Assembly: GCA_947579665.1 (NCBI GenBank)
Contig: OX388345.1
Location: forward strand, 70,671,454 to 70,735,453
Reading direction: 5' to 3'
From: Sympetrum striolatum
Lineage: Eukaryota > Arthropoda > Insecta > Odonata > Libellulidae
DNA: 64,000 nt
This document shows positions 12,403 through 23,720 of this stretch, in pieces. A program made the translations under genes and the position numbers. A model generated the notes under the pieces. The model searched no databases, was not told where the DNA came from, and was given only the letters and a program-made list of their open reading frames with translations. Positions within the stretch are counted from its first letter, which is position 1, and each line of letters starts with the position of its first letter.

Positions 12403-14667
12403 CTTTTAACAATACTACTAATACAGTCATTAAGATAGTAGTTAAATACTATCTAGAGTGTCCCTTCTTTCGCGGACAGGTTCCCATGCCAACAGCGTCT
12501 CCTACATATCCCACGCCTTTTCTCATCCCTCTCTTCGGACGGACAGTTTTCCTTCCTTCCGCAATTATTTTTTTCGCGGAGGAGTTGGCGATAATAAGGC
12601 TAATTCACTCCAGCGCCCACGTCTTTAATGGAACGGGCAGTATCTGCCCCTTTGGAGTGAAAGGTTATGTTCTCTTCTGGGATTCGGAGGGAGAAATCCC
12701 GGAGGAAGTCTGTGATTTATTTGGAATGGAAGTCTGTTGAATCGAGAGCAATTATGTTCTAATGGGAGGAGAGGAGAAGGCCGTCGAAAGCCCGTAAACT
12801 TTGACCTTTTCCACGTTGATTTCGCGATCGGCGAATTATTATTTAATGAGCGAAATTTGGAACGTACCTCTTCGAATGAAATGCCATTGAAATTTGGGAA
12901 ATATTTTTCTTTTTAATGAGGTATATTTTACTGCTGGAAAATTAGCTTCGTCGAGTGAGTCTTGAACGACTAAGTTTCGACTCGGTCCTTGATTTGCATT
13001 TAGAATTCGCTAATGAAATTCACTTCAAAGTCCGCAACTTTATAGAAAAACGGCATTATATAGTCGAGAATGTTCGATAAATTAAACACGCATTGAATTT
13101 GGCGAAAGTTTTAAATTTTAATTCAAGGTTTTTAATGTAAAGCAAATTTTTTGATTAAATGAAATGTTATTTCATGATTACTGGGTGGCAAAAGTTCTCC
13201 ATAGTTTTAAAATACAAATTTTGTGTTATTTACCCACAATTCTTGGCTGTACGTAATTATTTTCTCACTGAGTTTGGCTTCTTTTTCTAATATTCTTTTC
13301 GTTTAGACTCAATTTGAAAGGCTATTGAAGGAAGTGTTTGGACTTTTAATATTCATACTCTTAATAGAGGTGGAGGAAGATTTCAATGAATATTTAAAGT
13401 TTTTGATTAACGTTTTTGCTAATGGGATTTATAAAATTGATTACAGGATAATTGTTTCGTGTTTTGCAAAATACAACTAAAATAAACTTCAGATAGGAAG
13501 TTTACCGAATTAATAGTGAAAGCCTATAAATCGCTAATCTATATTTACTACAGTTTAGTAACTTTAAATGTAATTTGCTAAAGTTTGATGGCAAAGCCTA
13601 TTTGTAATAAAACTGTAAAAACTTTGTAAATTTGTATTTATCCCCCTTAAAGACACGACGGTAACCCTATGTCCTTCAGGTGTGTAGAAATTATTTATAT
13701 GTGACGGATATAATATGTATTTATAACAGAAAGCTACACTTGAAAGTAATATTTAATGGTAGTGTAATTTTTGTGATTTAGAAATAAAAGCGGGATATTT
13801 CCTTGTTTATTGGATTTTTCTGTTGTGTAACCGCTTTTTTCGTTCAAAGTAAAAATGAAGGCGTTGCGTATAAGAGGTCTATATCTCTATGATAGTTTTA
13901 TAGTCCGAATGGAAAATATGATGCTGGGGAATCATAAATTCATAAAACGGTTGAGTATATCTCCACGATCTAATAGATACCCTAGATATGTGACAAACGT
14001 TTAGTGCTCGGAAATGGAAAAACCCACGCATTTGTGCGTATATCTTAAGATATCAGAATGCGATTCTATCAATCGACGCCTTACTTACTGCATTCATTAA
14101 TACGCTTTAGAAACTGAGAGTGCAATAATTAAATCCCCGCGAAAGTAGGTTGGTATTCCTTGGGTGGAACCTGTAAATGTATTCGCGAAAGAGGTTAATG
14201 GAAATATTATCTTGAGCTATGATAGTGTATTGTGATAGCGAACTTTTAATGCGCATGGTGAGGTATTGGTTTTATGGTAGACAGCTTTTGGGTAAGATCT
14301 AGTTTGCTACAAGGCGAGGCTGAATTTATGCAGTCTCGATTTAAATATATTCTTAATAAGTATATATTAGCACTTTAGCTCAAATTTATATTAAGCGGAT
14401 ATCGGAAGATGGGCAGCTTTAAAATAAGTCTTATCTTTGAAATTGAGAATAAAATTTTCGATTGTAAATTTTTGTATACCATACACGTAGAAATTTATCT
14501 GCTTTGAAACCCAGTCTCAACAACTGATTAATGATTAATAGTGTCCCGTTATTTACTCACACGAACAACCTTATCCTAAATAAAATCAATAGGTTTGGGC
14601 GTTACTCTGTTGAAGGTTATCACACCGAAGAGAAAAAGAAACTAATAATACAAATGATGGAAATGAA
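12403..14667. other. gene-free spacer with GC-rich island
   Basis: A GC/CpG-rich island spans about 12470-12860, containing an 84-codon ORF without recognisable family. The rest is AT-rich unique DNA. A small 8-bp hairpin (AGATAGTA/TACTATCT) lies near 12433-12455. No other gene, repeat or site was recognised. Confidence 0.55.
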
Positions 14668-14727
14668 GTTTTTCTAAGAAGTGAAAAATAGTCCCGGCTG
14701 TCACTATTTTTCACTTCTAGTATAAAC
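14668..14727. repeat. snap-back remnant of family A (inverted repeats only)
   Basis: The sequence at 14677-14692 (AGAAGTGAAAAATAGT) is the perfect reverse complement of 14703-14718. The similarity extends outward with an indel to 14668 and 14727. The arm sequence, with its TAGTATAAAC extension and TGTCACTA junction, corresponds to the inverted ends of the full element at 36421-36546, but here only about 10 nt (with a CCCGGCT core) separate the arms. The tRNA-like centre is therefore absent. I infer an internal deletion, or an element that lacked the core. Confidence 0.65.
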
Positions 14728-17700
14728 TAATATTAATAATTTGTCAATAACAAACAGGTGAAAAAGAACTCAAATAAATGTGATATAAATAAAAAAAATG
14801 ATTAGTTAAAAAAATTATAAATGAGAAACAAATTAAAAAATACACTTTAAAACAAAAACAGAGGAAACGGAGGAAGAAAAGGGCAAAGTGAACAATAAAA
14901 ATCAACTAATGTTTCCACACTATTAAATACATACTTAAAAGTTTGAAAACATTAGAATAACTTTTTTCTCTGCTTCAGGAGAAGTTTGGAAATGCCATGC
15001 CATAACCAAGAATCCAACTTGTGAATAATTATGTTAGCACGCTTGGACAATTGGAAGCATATTGCACTCTCGAATATCATCCATACGACACGCCAGTTAG
15101 GAAGGCTGTAGACATAAGCAGCCCCATTCGTAGGACTCATATTCTGTGGGTCTCTCCCTCCGTCGGAATAGAGGACCCGCATCCGAGTGTGTCACCGAGG
15201 GATCCTCCATTTGGCTGCTTCTCAATTTCGCCCCTCGAGGATGAATGCGCCCCCGGAAATACTCGGCCCCCGTGGGAGGAGGGAATCAGCGTAGGAGGGG
15301 GCGTCGACGTAAGGGGTTCAATCCTCAATGGTAAACACTCCAACGGGGCCATTTATGGAACGCTTCCACAGAAATGAGTCGCATGAGAAATTTGTGGCTG
15401 GATTTAAAAGCTTGTAAATCTACTTTCGTTCGGTACTAATGGGTTTTTCGTGCGGATGGATGGATTCAACTTCTCCTACACGTTGCCCTCTGGAGTATTG
15501 GCGTTGAATTATTTTCTGTTATCCTGCTCCCAATTATCGTAGTGGGTGATTTCATTAGCATTGGCTGTTATGTCCTCCAATTTACTTCCACTCTGTAACG
15601 TACGCCTTCTTTTCTTCCTTTTAATATTAGTTGCAACTGTTGGTAGGTTTCACAGGTTTTTCTCGCCTCATTCTCGGTGGTATTTTCTTCCAGGATTTTT
15701 GCTTCTTTTTCTGAGTGCTAGGTTTTTTCATAAACCCCAAAAAATATTTCCCTCTTTTTTGCCCTCCTTGTTGTCCTGTTCCTAAAAGCTCTTTCTTCAA
15801 ATATTTATATGGCATGAGATCACATGTAAGAAGAGATCTTATAAACACCAATCTCGCCCAGAAATGAAGTCGTTTATTACTGTAATTGTTATTAATATCT
15901 CAATATTTGTTCCTGCATCCTTCTGCAGAATGATCTCATTTTTATTCATGCTAGAGAATAGAAATTGGGTCCTCTGCACTTCAAATATCTTAAATTTTTA
16001 ACTAAATTAATCTTGAAACAGCCGATGGAATCTTGGGACTATCTCGCAATAATTACAGTTTTGGTCACGAATCGATACAGCTGGGAGCTCTAAACTTTGG
16101 CACCTTCCTATCAGTACGCCCCTCAAAACAGATTTGGATTTATCTCTTTGGATACCCTCAATCAATAACATTAACAATATTCAAATTTTTTTGACCTTTT
16201 CACCATTTTCAATGTAAGTTTACTTTTCAAAGAAGATACTCGTGGGAAACTTTTTGCTAGGATATGATTGCTGCAATTCCAAAGTCTTGTTGCCAAGTTT
16301 GTTGGTTTCCTCCGCAAGGTATGTTTCCCTTCATTCCACGTGAAACCCCTTATCCCAATTACGGGAATTCGTGCTTCTTAATTAATAAGCGACACTTCCA
16401 TTCCTTTGTAAACTACTCATTGAATTTCACCTGTGAAGTAATTATATTAGTGTTAACTATATTACTTCTTCGACTATCGTAGTAATTAGTTCATCGCTTT
16501 TAATACGGTGATTGACTATTAAGTTATATTACGAAAAATACCGTATTAAGAGAAACTGTTTACAAGAAATATTTACGCACATTAGAGAATTGGGAACAAT
16601 TGCAAATAAATTATTGTTCGGCAATCATTCAGTATTCCTCGCCTACTATGGAAACACCGATTATACGTTCCTCATCTCTTGCTATAATCAGACTTCCAGA
16701 AAATACTCGTCCAGTTAAACCGATGTTATTACATGTGATTCAGTCGCAGAAAGATTCTTCGTTAAGTGTTCTGGGAAAAGTATCGTCGCCAAGTTAGAAT
16801 CGTATTTCCGTTGTTTTTCATACCTCGGTTGTCCTAGTTACTGAAAGGTATCACGTAGCCGCTTTTTTCTGTTCTGGGAGTCTGCCAGTTCTTGAAATCA
16901 GCTTTTTCCCAGACTTTTTCCAATATTATCGTGAATATTCAGTTTTCTTAGTAAAAGTAGGTTTAGTTTTTAGTCCTACCAAAGCAGGGTTTATAGATTC
17001 TTCACTCTACTTCTGGAAAACTTCTGAAGAAAGTTCTCTGTTTTAACTGTTCTTTCCCATTAGCCGCACTAATATATTTTCTGCGAACTCTAATTGGATG
17101 GGTCTTTCAGAGAATATCAAATGGCTTCATCACGGTTTAAATGTATCGTTGTTTACCCTTTAGAACGAAAGGAAGTGGATCTTTCAACGTCCCAACGATT
17201 CATAATTCATATAAATAACATCTGGATAATAGATTGTCCATGTGTACTATTTATTATTTTAGGTGTTCACAATACTTTTTATTATTGTTTCTAACAGAAT
17301 TATCTATCGTTATAGTACTAAATTATAATACGGATGAAAATACGTAAGAGAAAATTTTGCTGTACAATGAAGGTATAGCAGGACAAAACACCAGGCGTTT
17401 CATATTAAGTAAGTTTACTTGTTGCCTTCCAAAAGCAGTTGCAGGAAAGAGAAAGATAGATGGAAGTTAATATTGAATTGGATTTTTTATGAATGGTTGT
17501 GATCAAAGTTTTATTTTTCTTCTTCTTATTTTCTCCTTTTTGTTTACATATATTCGTTGGAGTAATATATTTGATATATTTTCTATATTACGTCGGTAGA
17601 AATAACATTGAGCGGTTACGTTTTGTGGAATGAAAAAAAGGCGTTATAAAATACACCTGTAATATATATAAGATATACCTATGAAATGTTTTTCGATGTT

Positions 17701-19740
17701 AAATATCTGCACATTATATTTCTTGATAACAATACGGGACACTAATTATACATATCACGGATGTTTATATTGTTTATATATTATCCTAGAAGATGTATAT
17801 TAGCCTGGCGACTCGATATACTTTTATTTCTTACTTTGCTCTGATAACGATAGGCACAAATACTAGGGGTTGGATTCCTCTTCTTCTGAAGTCGCCGCCT
17901 TTAGCTGTGGAAGAACCGGTGCTCCAAACAATTTGAAAAATATGAATCGGAAGCCATTAAGCCTCAACGGCTCATCGGCTACAGAAAAAAAAATTCCTAG
18001 TCAGACGGATATACGTCCACCACTCGGAAAAAAATCGCTCTATTCATTGCTTATAGATTCACCAATGTGAGAACTTAGTTCCTTGACAACCATCTAAACA
18101 GCCTACAACTTATTTCTCTAAACTCTTTCCTCGTTGACAACCAGCTCGAGATAAATATTGTAAGGGTACAAACGGGCTCCATGTGCGTCGGAGAGGATGT
18201 TGATTCACAGCTTCCGAGACAAATGCCTCACGCCCTTGAACGAAAAAATCTTGGGTCTCGAATATTCCCCTCTTCGGAGATGTTTTGATTTTCGGAGAGC
18301 ACCCGGACGTTGCCCAAGTCCAAGCATATGAATGCCTCAATGTTTGGGATCTTAAATCCCTCTTCTCTCCATTCCTAATGGACGGTTGCGTTTGGTGAGC
18401 GGGTGTGGTCCATCTCGTCCTTCTTGCGGGCTCCATCTATTAGCCCCGAAGTATTTTATAATGATGTTATTTTTGCCAAGGTTTCTCTACCATCGCTAAT
18501 AACTCTTTTTCTTTCTTTTCTAGGTGAGTATCCGTCCATAGCATGCCTTGATCCAAGTGTTTACCTGTTGCCCATGGTACAGTGAGTCATTTTTATGTAT
18601 GGATTGTAGATTAGTTATCTATATATTACCGAACTATGTTTCAAACTAATAAATTAGTTTTTTCATGTTTTTTATGAATTGTTTTCGGGTGTATAAGTCC
18701 TAGATTGATATGCGTAATACTGGTGTAGTCGCGTGATGTCAAGTGCGCCCTGAAGCGCAAGAACTGACTTTCTCTCTTAATTGTCGGCTTCATCTTTTCC
18801 AACAAAGTAGCTGTCGATTGTTTTCGCGGAGCACTACAATGGTGTAACAATCTGTAACGGCGATAATTAATAGTGCATAATTAATGATATAAAATAGTAA
18901 TCATGCATATAATAAAATGCTTAATATTCGTTATCGGTCATTCTCTACTCGTTAAATATTCGTTTGAAGATAAATATTCTTGGTAGATTTCTCTAATACT
19001 TCAATTAATACGATTTAATCATTTCCTCCTGCTTGGTCAACTCAGGGTACAGTTAGATTTACTTTCACTCGTTTGCGCGACAATACATTTGATCGACAAT
19101 ATTTCGCCGAGTTTTCGTTTTAATCGCCAGGTGCATTTTTATATAACATACTCTGAGATGTCAATAATATCAGTGAAATAGCTTACGTATGTGCCTCATA
19201 AGATTAATAAATAAACAGATTCCACTTTGTGGAAGGCTCTAAGCAAAGAATACAGTTGTTCATTTAATTTCAATCTAAAATATGTTCAATATTTAAAGTA
19301 AAATGTTCTCAATAAGGTCTTTTTTATTGCCTTCTCTCTCCGTTGAGAATCAACACACGAAACCGCGCAACCGGTATGCGAACCCGGGACTCCGATGTTC
19401 ACATCACGCCAGCGCAACTGGTTTTCTCTCTGCGCCCTTCGTGATAGAGTCACGAATGAAAGTCATAATGGTGGGCGAGCATGTCCTCCTCATCACCAGT
19501 GGGCAGACGTCTCTCTGAGGAATAGCCATTGGCAAATGAAAGGACTCTGTGGGTGGGTGTGCGTTGAAGGCATCGCAATTGCATAGAAAGGGGTTTTCAG
19601 TATGGCATTGTGACCTTTTTACCTTTTGAACCCCAGATGTCGGCTGTTTCAATATTCGCATTTTATGCGATGTATTTTTCGCTATTTTTCTCTCAAGTCA
19701 GGCCCAAATCGATGTTCTTTGTAATAATTGTGAAACTTAT
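14728..19740. other. gene-free spacer
   Basis: An A-rich stretch at about 14755-14910 is followed by a GC-rich island at about 15100-15370 with overlapping ORFs on both strands and no recognised protein. The remainder is AT-rich unique DNA with moderately GC-rich patches at about 17870-18440 and 19370-19600. I see no splice-bounded exon or RNA gene. Confidence 0.5.
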
Positions 19741-19744
19741 TTTT

Positions 19745-19800
19745 GACCTGAAAGTGGATGACCCGGGTTCGAGTCTCAGGCACACTAATATTTTTCTCTC
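19745..19800 (+). repeat. divergent tRNA-like repeat, probably family A
   Basis: A T-arm-like sequence with a B-box (GGTTCGAGTCT) is followed by CACACTAATATTTTTCTCTC, which resembles the CCAAGTCACTATTTTTCAC end of family A. The GTGGATGA(C/T)CCGGGTTCG start is shared with 44868-44920. The A-box half is not visible. Membership is inferred from the shared order of words. Confidence 0.45.
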
Positions 19801-22078
19801 TTGTTATCCTTGGATATAAAGGCTCAAGCCAAAACGTGCGTTGTTCATCGCTCTTAACCTTCCTTCTACTCTCATTATTACCTCAAGAGTTAGAAAATTT
19901 TCTCTACTCCGTATTATTATGGTTATTGTAAAAATAAGAAATCAATGATCAGGCAAACATTAACTCAAAGCTACACAATCGTAATTAAGGAAAATTGTAA
20001 TTAAAAAATATATAAAATAAGCAGGAATCTAGCCAAGGATGTAGGAATTTGAATTTAGAGACGCGTCGAATAAAGCCTCGTAAACCCATTTCCAGCATTA
20101 TACAGAAGAAATTTATTAATGCTTTCTTTTTTGTTAGAATTCAAAATTTTTTCATGTAGGAGCTAAAATTCTCTGTAAGATGTATAACATGTTTATTCCA
20201 CAATCATCCTGTCTTTAATTTTAGTTTTTACCTCGTTATTCAATCTTAAGTTAATAATCATCCTTAACTACGTATGGCTTTTAAAATTTCTACAAGTTGC
20301 ATTTTTTTTGTTTTCTTTTACATCTGAGTGACAGATGAGATCTAACAGATGAGACGTATCTACCACATCGTTAGGGTAATTCAGAATTGTCCACTTTTGT
20401 CCAGTTTTGTGTTAAGACGTACCTTGGCCGAAGAATTCCTTGTACTCATAAGAAAATTTGACTCCGAAATAAATTAACACAGAGCTAATTTGGAATCCCC
20501 TTCTTCGGTTGTTCCATGGATGTCGCAGCCTCCCGCCGTAGTGGTCCAGCCTTGAATTTATTTGTATTCTTGCAGAGGCATTCCTAGTTAATCTAGAGAC
20601 GACCTCCAAATAACAGTGGTCGTATTATCTCCTCGCGCAGTCTCTTTTGTCATTTGTTTCTGAAGAGCGCCAACTCGTTACCAGACGCGCGTCAAACCTT
20701 CCTAGGAGCCAATAACGGCGACTCGCTAATATTTGCGGGGTCTCGACTTTTTCTTTCGGTTTCCCTCTGAAAATAGCATCGGTCTCCCCCATGCTAAAGG
20801 GAGTGTGACCGGTGTAGATAATGAAATATGAAAATAAATTTCCGTGACATGTGTTGTGGCACTATTCCACCACTGCGGTACCGCGGTGCCACGGCGGCTT
20901 TCTCCCTCTACCGCTCTTTCCGCAAGGTCGATGGCGCTTACGGACTAGCCTGACTTCTCTTGCGTAGAGAGTTGTTGATCTCTCCGAGTATCATGGGCGG
21001 TAAAAAACAGCAGTCTCTATCGATTCCATCAGCTGTTCAATCGCACCGTTGACTTCTTCTATTGAAAGTGACTATCAATCCCTCTCTGATGATATAAATA
21101 CGGGGAAGAATTGATTCCTCCCGATTATTCTAACGGATTACGTCTGTTGCTAGTTCTAGATGTAGGTCACTCCGTTAATGTTACGAGATTTTTCTTTCGC
21201 GAAATGTTCATCGATGCGATAAATTGTACAAAGTGGTATGTATAAGTGTAGCGCCTTGCGGTTGTGGTGTTACAAACATTGCGTCAACCCAATTTGTGGA
21301 GAAACGTGGTGATTTGAAATGTAACGCTCGATTCTCAGTTGCGTTTGTGCGGTAAAGTTAATTGCCCGAGTGTGTTCTATAATGAACTGGCATAGATTCT
21401 GAATGGAAGTCTTTCATTGGATGCAGGACCGCATTGTGTGCCTTGTGACCAATTCCGCTAATTTGTCTCTAATTCTGAGGACTTTTTCCTTCTTTTGGAG
21501 ACCTTTCTTCTGTTTCAGTGACTTCTCGCACCCTTAATAGTGTTCCATTATGTTGACCCTCCCCCATGATCTATTAGCATAACATTGTTAAAATTAAAAT
21601 TGCATTACATTCAGTTGATAAAAAATCGTTTAATACACATTTAAGTTTTTTAATTTATGTACTGATTTTTTTATATGGAAGCAAATTTAAGCTAATATGA
21701 TTTTAACTAATCTTTAACGATATTATATTTTATATGAACGACTTTTTGGTTACTTTTCTTGGTGCCCTAGCGACGTTTAAAATTTAAAAAATGGTGTTTC
21801 CACTTGTATTCCAACTATTGCCAGCTTCATGGAAGCTTCTTAGAAGTTGCACCTTTTCAATGCGATGATATACCTTCGTTCTTATATAGCTGCATAGTAA
21901 CTTTAACTGTCGAATTTTACAATGATTTTTCTGGAAAGGTCAGCTTCTTTGTGTGTAAATCTTTCATGGCAATAATATAACTTAAATTATTTTACAAGTT
22001 ATTTGCGTATAATTGAATTATATGTACCAAATTTGGCTCTTTCTCGGAAGCTTATTACCGGACTGAATTGCTTTTCCA
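19801..22078. other. gene-free spacer with GC-rich block
   Basis: AT-rich DNA surrounds a GC/CpG-rich block at about 20500-20960. Near 20875-20900 this block contains overlapping short palindromes (GCGGTACCGC and ACCGCGGT). No coding family is recognised. Confidence 0.5.
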
Positions 22079-22215
22079 AGCTGTTTAGTCACTTGTACTT
22101 ACATAGATCAAATTTCATTTGAGAATTTAGTGTATTGTTATCATTTATATTTAGTGTAGCTGTTTAGTCACTTGTACTTACATAGATCAAATTTCATTTG
22201 ATAATTTAGTGTATT
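22079..22215. repeat. 79-bp tandem duplication, 1.7 copies
   Basis: The unit beginning AGCTGTTTAGTCACTTG at 22079 restarts at 22158 and runs almost unchanged to about 22215. Near identity over more than 55 bp implies a recent local duplication. The second copy stops before completing the unit. Confidence 0.85.
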
Positions 22216-22399
22216 ATAAATATAAGTTATTTATTAAAATCTCTCTATAGATATGCATATAATTTGGTTCATTTGGAATTTCGTGGAATTATGAAGATCA
22301 TTCTTATTTACTTCACTGGTTAAAATCTTTCTATAGATAGGTTGTTTTAGGCTGAAAACGATGCGGAGTTAATAACGTTTAGTTTTCGTTTACCGAGTA

Positions 22400-22960
22400 A
22401 TTTCGGTTAAGAAGCAGCGACCTGAAGAGGAATGCGTCGCACTCCTCTTGTATTTATTACTGCAATTAGATGCATATCTCTTACTGTTGACGTCCCGCTC
22501 GGAAAGTATTGCTCGGAGGGAATTGGGGTCGGGAATGTAATTTGCAGCATCATTAAACTAAAAGACAAGGCGAGAAAACGAAGCCGCGATGCTGCAATCC
22601 AAGTCCACAATTCCAGCGATTTTAAACGTCCCGTGACAAAGACGTTAGACGGGCTATAAATCCGTTTATCTCCTTCGTTTGCAAATCGCCCCGCCTCAAT
22701 TTTTTTAACTAATGCGCAGGTATTTGTTATTCCGGGATTGATTAACGATCCAGATGTTTTATGAGATTGAGAAAAGGAGGAGAGTGATAAATCGCCCTGT
22801 CACATGACCCAAGCGGCGCTTAATTACCACCTTTTGAGTGCGTCTTTTGTAAACGGACCTTGGGAATTTTCATTCTTGGCGTTGTGACGTAGCGGCGCAT
22901 GCGTATACGGTTAAATCCGCGTGCCACTGGTTTTATCAAGGCACTATATTTTTTTTTCAT
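22400..22960. other. GC/CpG-rich island, possible cis-regulatory block
   Basis: The base composition is distinctly higher in G+C than on either side. Homeodomain-like TAATTAA/TAATGA-type words and balanced sequence occur rather than a single long frame: a 67-codon minus ORF and a 75-codon plus ORF overlap and neither resembles a known family. A conserved enhancer is one reading, unproven. Confidence 0.35.
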
Positions 22961-23164
22961 TCCTTTTGCCTGCTTTATTGATAGTCATAGATAGGTGTTA
23001 GAAAAAAATAAGGAATTGTCTTTTCGGCCTAGATTTGGGGCCTGGAGTTGTTTGTTAGCTGATACACAGACGTTTTTCTGAAGGTCGAGTGGCCATGTTA
23101 TCATTCCGATCGGTTCACGGTCGATCGCCTTGCGAAAAAGTGGCGTGCTTGCAATTTTTACGTA

Positions 23165-23241
23165 CAGTCCTGGCCAAAATTAACGCAACACCTCCCTAGC
23201 GATCCTAACGACAAGTGGTGCGTTAATTTTGGCCAGGTGTG
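23165..23241. mobile_element. 77-bp Tc1/mariner-type miniature element
   Basis: The left end CAGTCCTGGCCAAAATTAAC and its continuation GCA are mirrored on the right (TGCGTTAATTTTGGCCA, then GGTGTG). TA dinucleotides sit immediately outside both ends (23163-23164 and 23242-23243), as expected after TA target duplication by Tc1/mariner transposases. The TGGCCAAAATTA word is common in Tc1-like ends. There is no room for a transposase, so it would depend on one elsewhere. Confidence 0.75.
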
Positions 23242-23654
23242 TACTATGTGCAAGCTTACTGCGCCTGGTGACATTGAAATAAGTTCATCCTTTGCTAGAT
23301 TACACTTTTCCATTGCTTTGAGAACTCTTCTAAAGCATTGGAAAACGCACGAAAGCATGGAATTGCTCTTTAAGTTTATCATATCATCCAACATTTTCAC
23401 CTTTGTTTTCCACTCTGTCTTTTTACTTATACTGAACCTTCAATTACTTTCTTTAGCAGCATCTCCCCTCTCAATATTTGACCCACCCTTTTCCTCTGTC
23501 GATGGATAATTACTTAATTTAAAACTTCCCCAATCATCTCCAGCACCTCCGTGTTTGTATTTCTATAAACCCAACTTTTTCCATTCTACGCCACACTCAC
23601 ATCTCGAAGGTCTCCAATATTTTGATGTCTTCTTTTCACGTTTCTGTGTATAAA

Positions 23655-23720
23655 TACAAGTCTTGCATCGCTGAGGTCCCAGGTACGATTCCTGGTTAGG
23701 GCATGGTTTTTTTTGCGTTT
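23655..23720 (+). repeat. tRNA-derived SINE fragment (family E)
   Basis: A T-arm with B-box-like GGTACGATTCC, followed by CTGGTTAGGGCATGG and a T-run, matches the layout of arthropod tRNA-derived SINEs just after the tRNA part. The minus-strand reading at 38035-38080 has a comparable CCTGGTTGGACATGG. The D/anticodon side is not convincing, so it is a fragment and not a tRNA gene. Confidence 0.5.
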
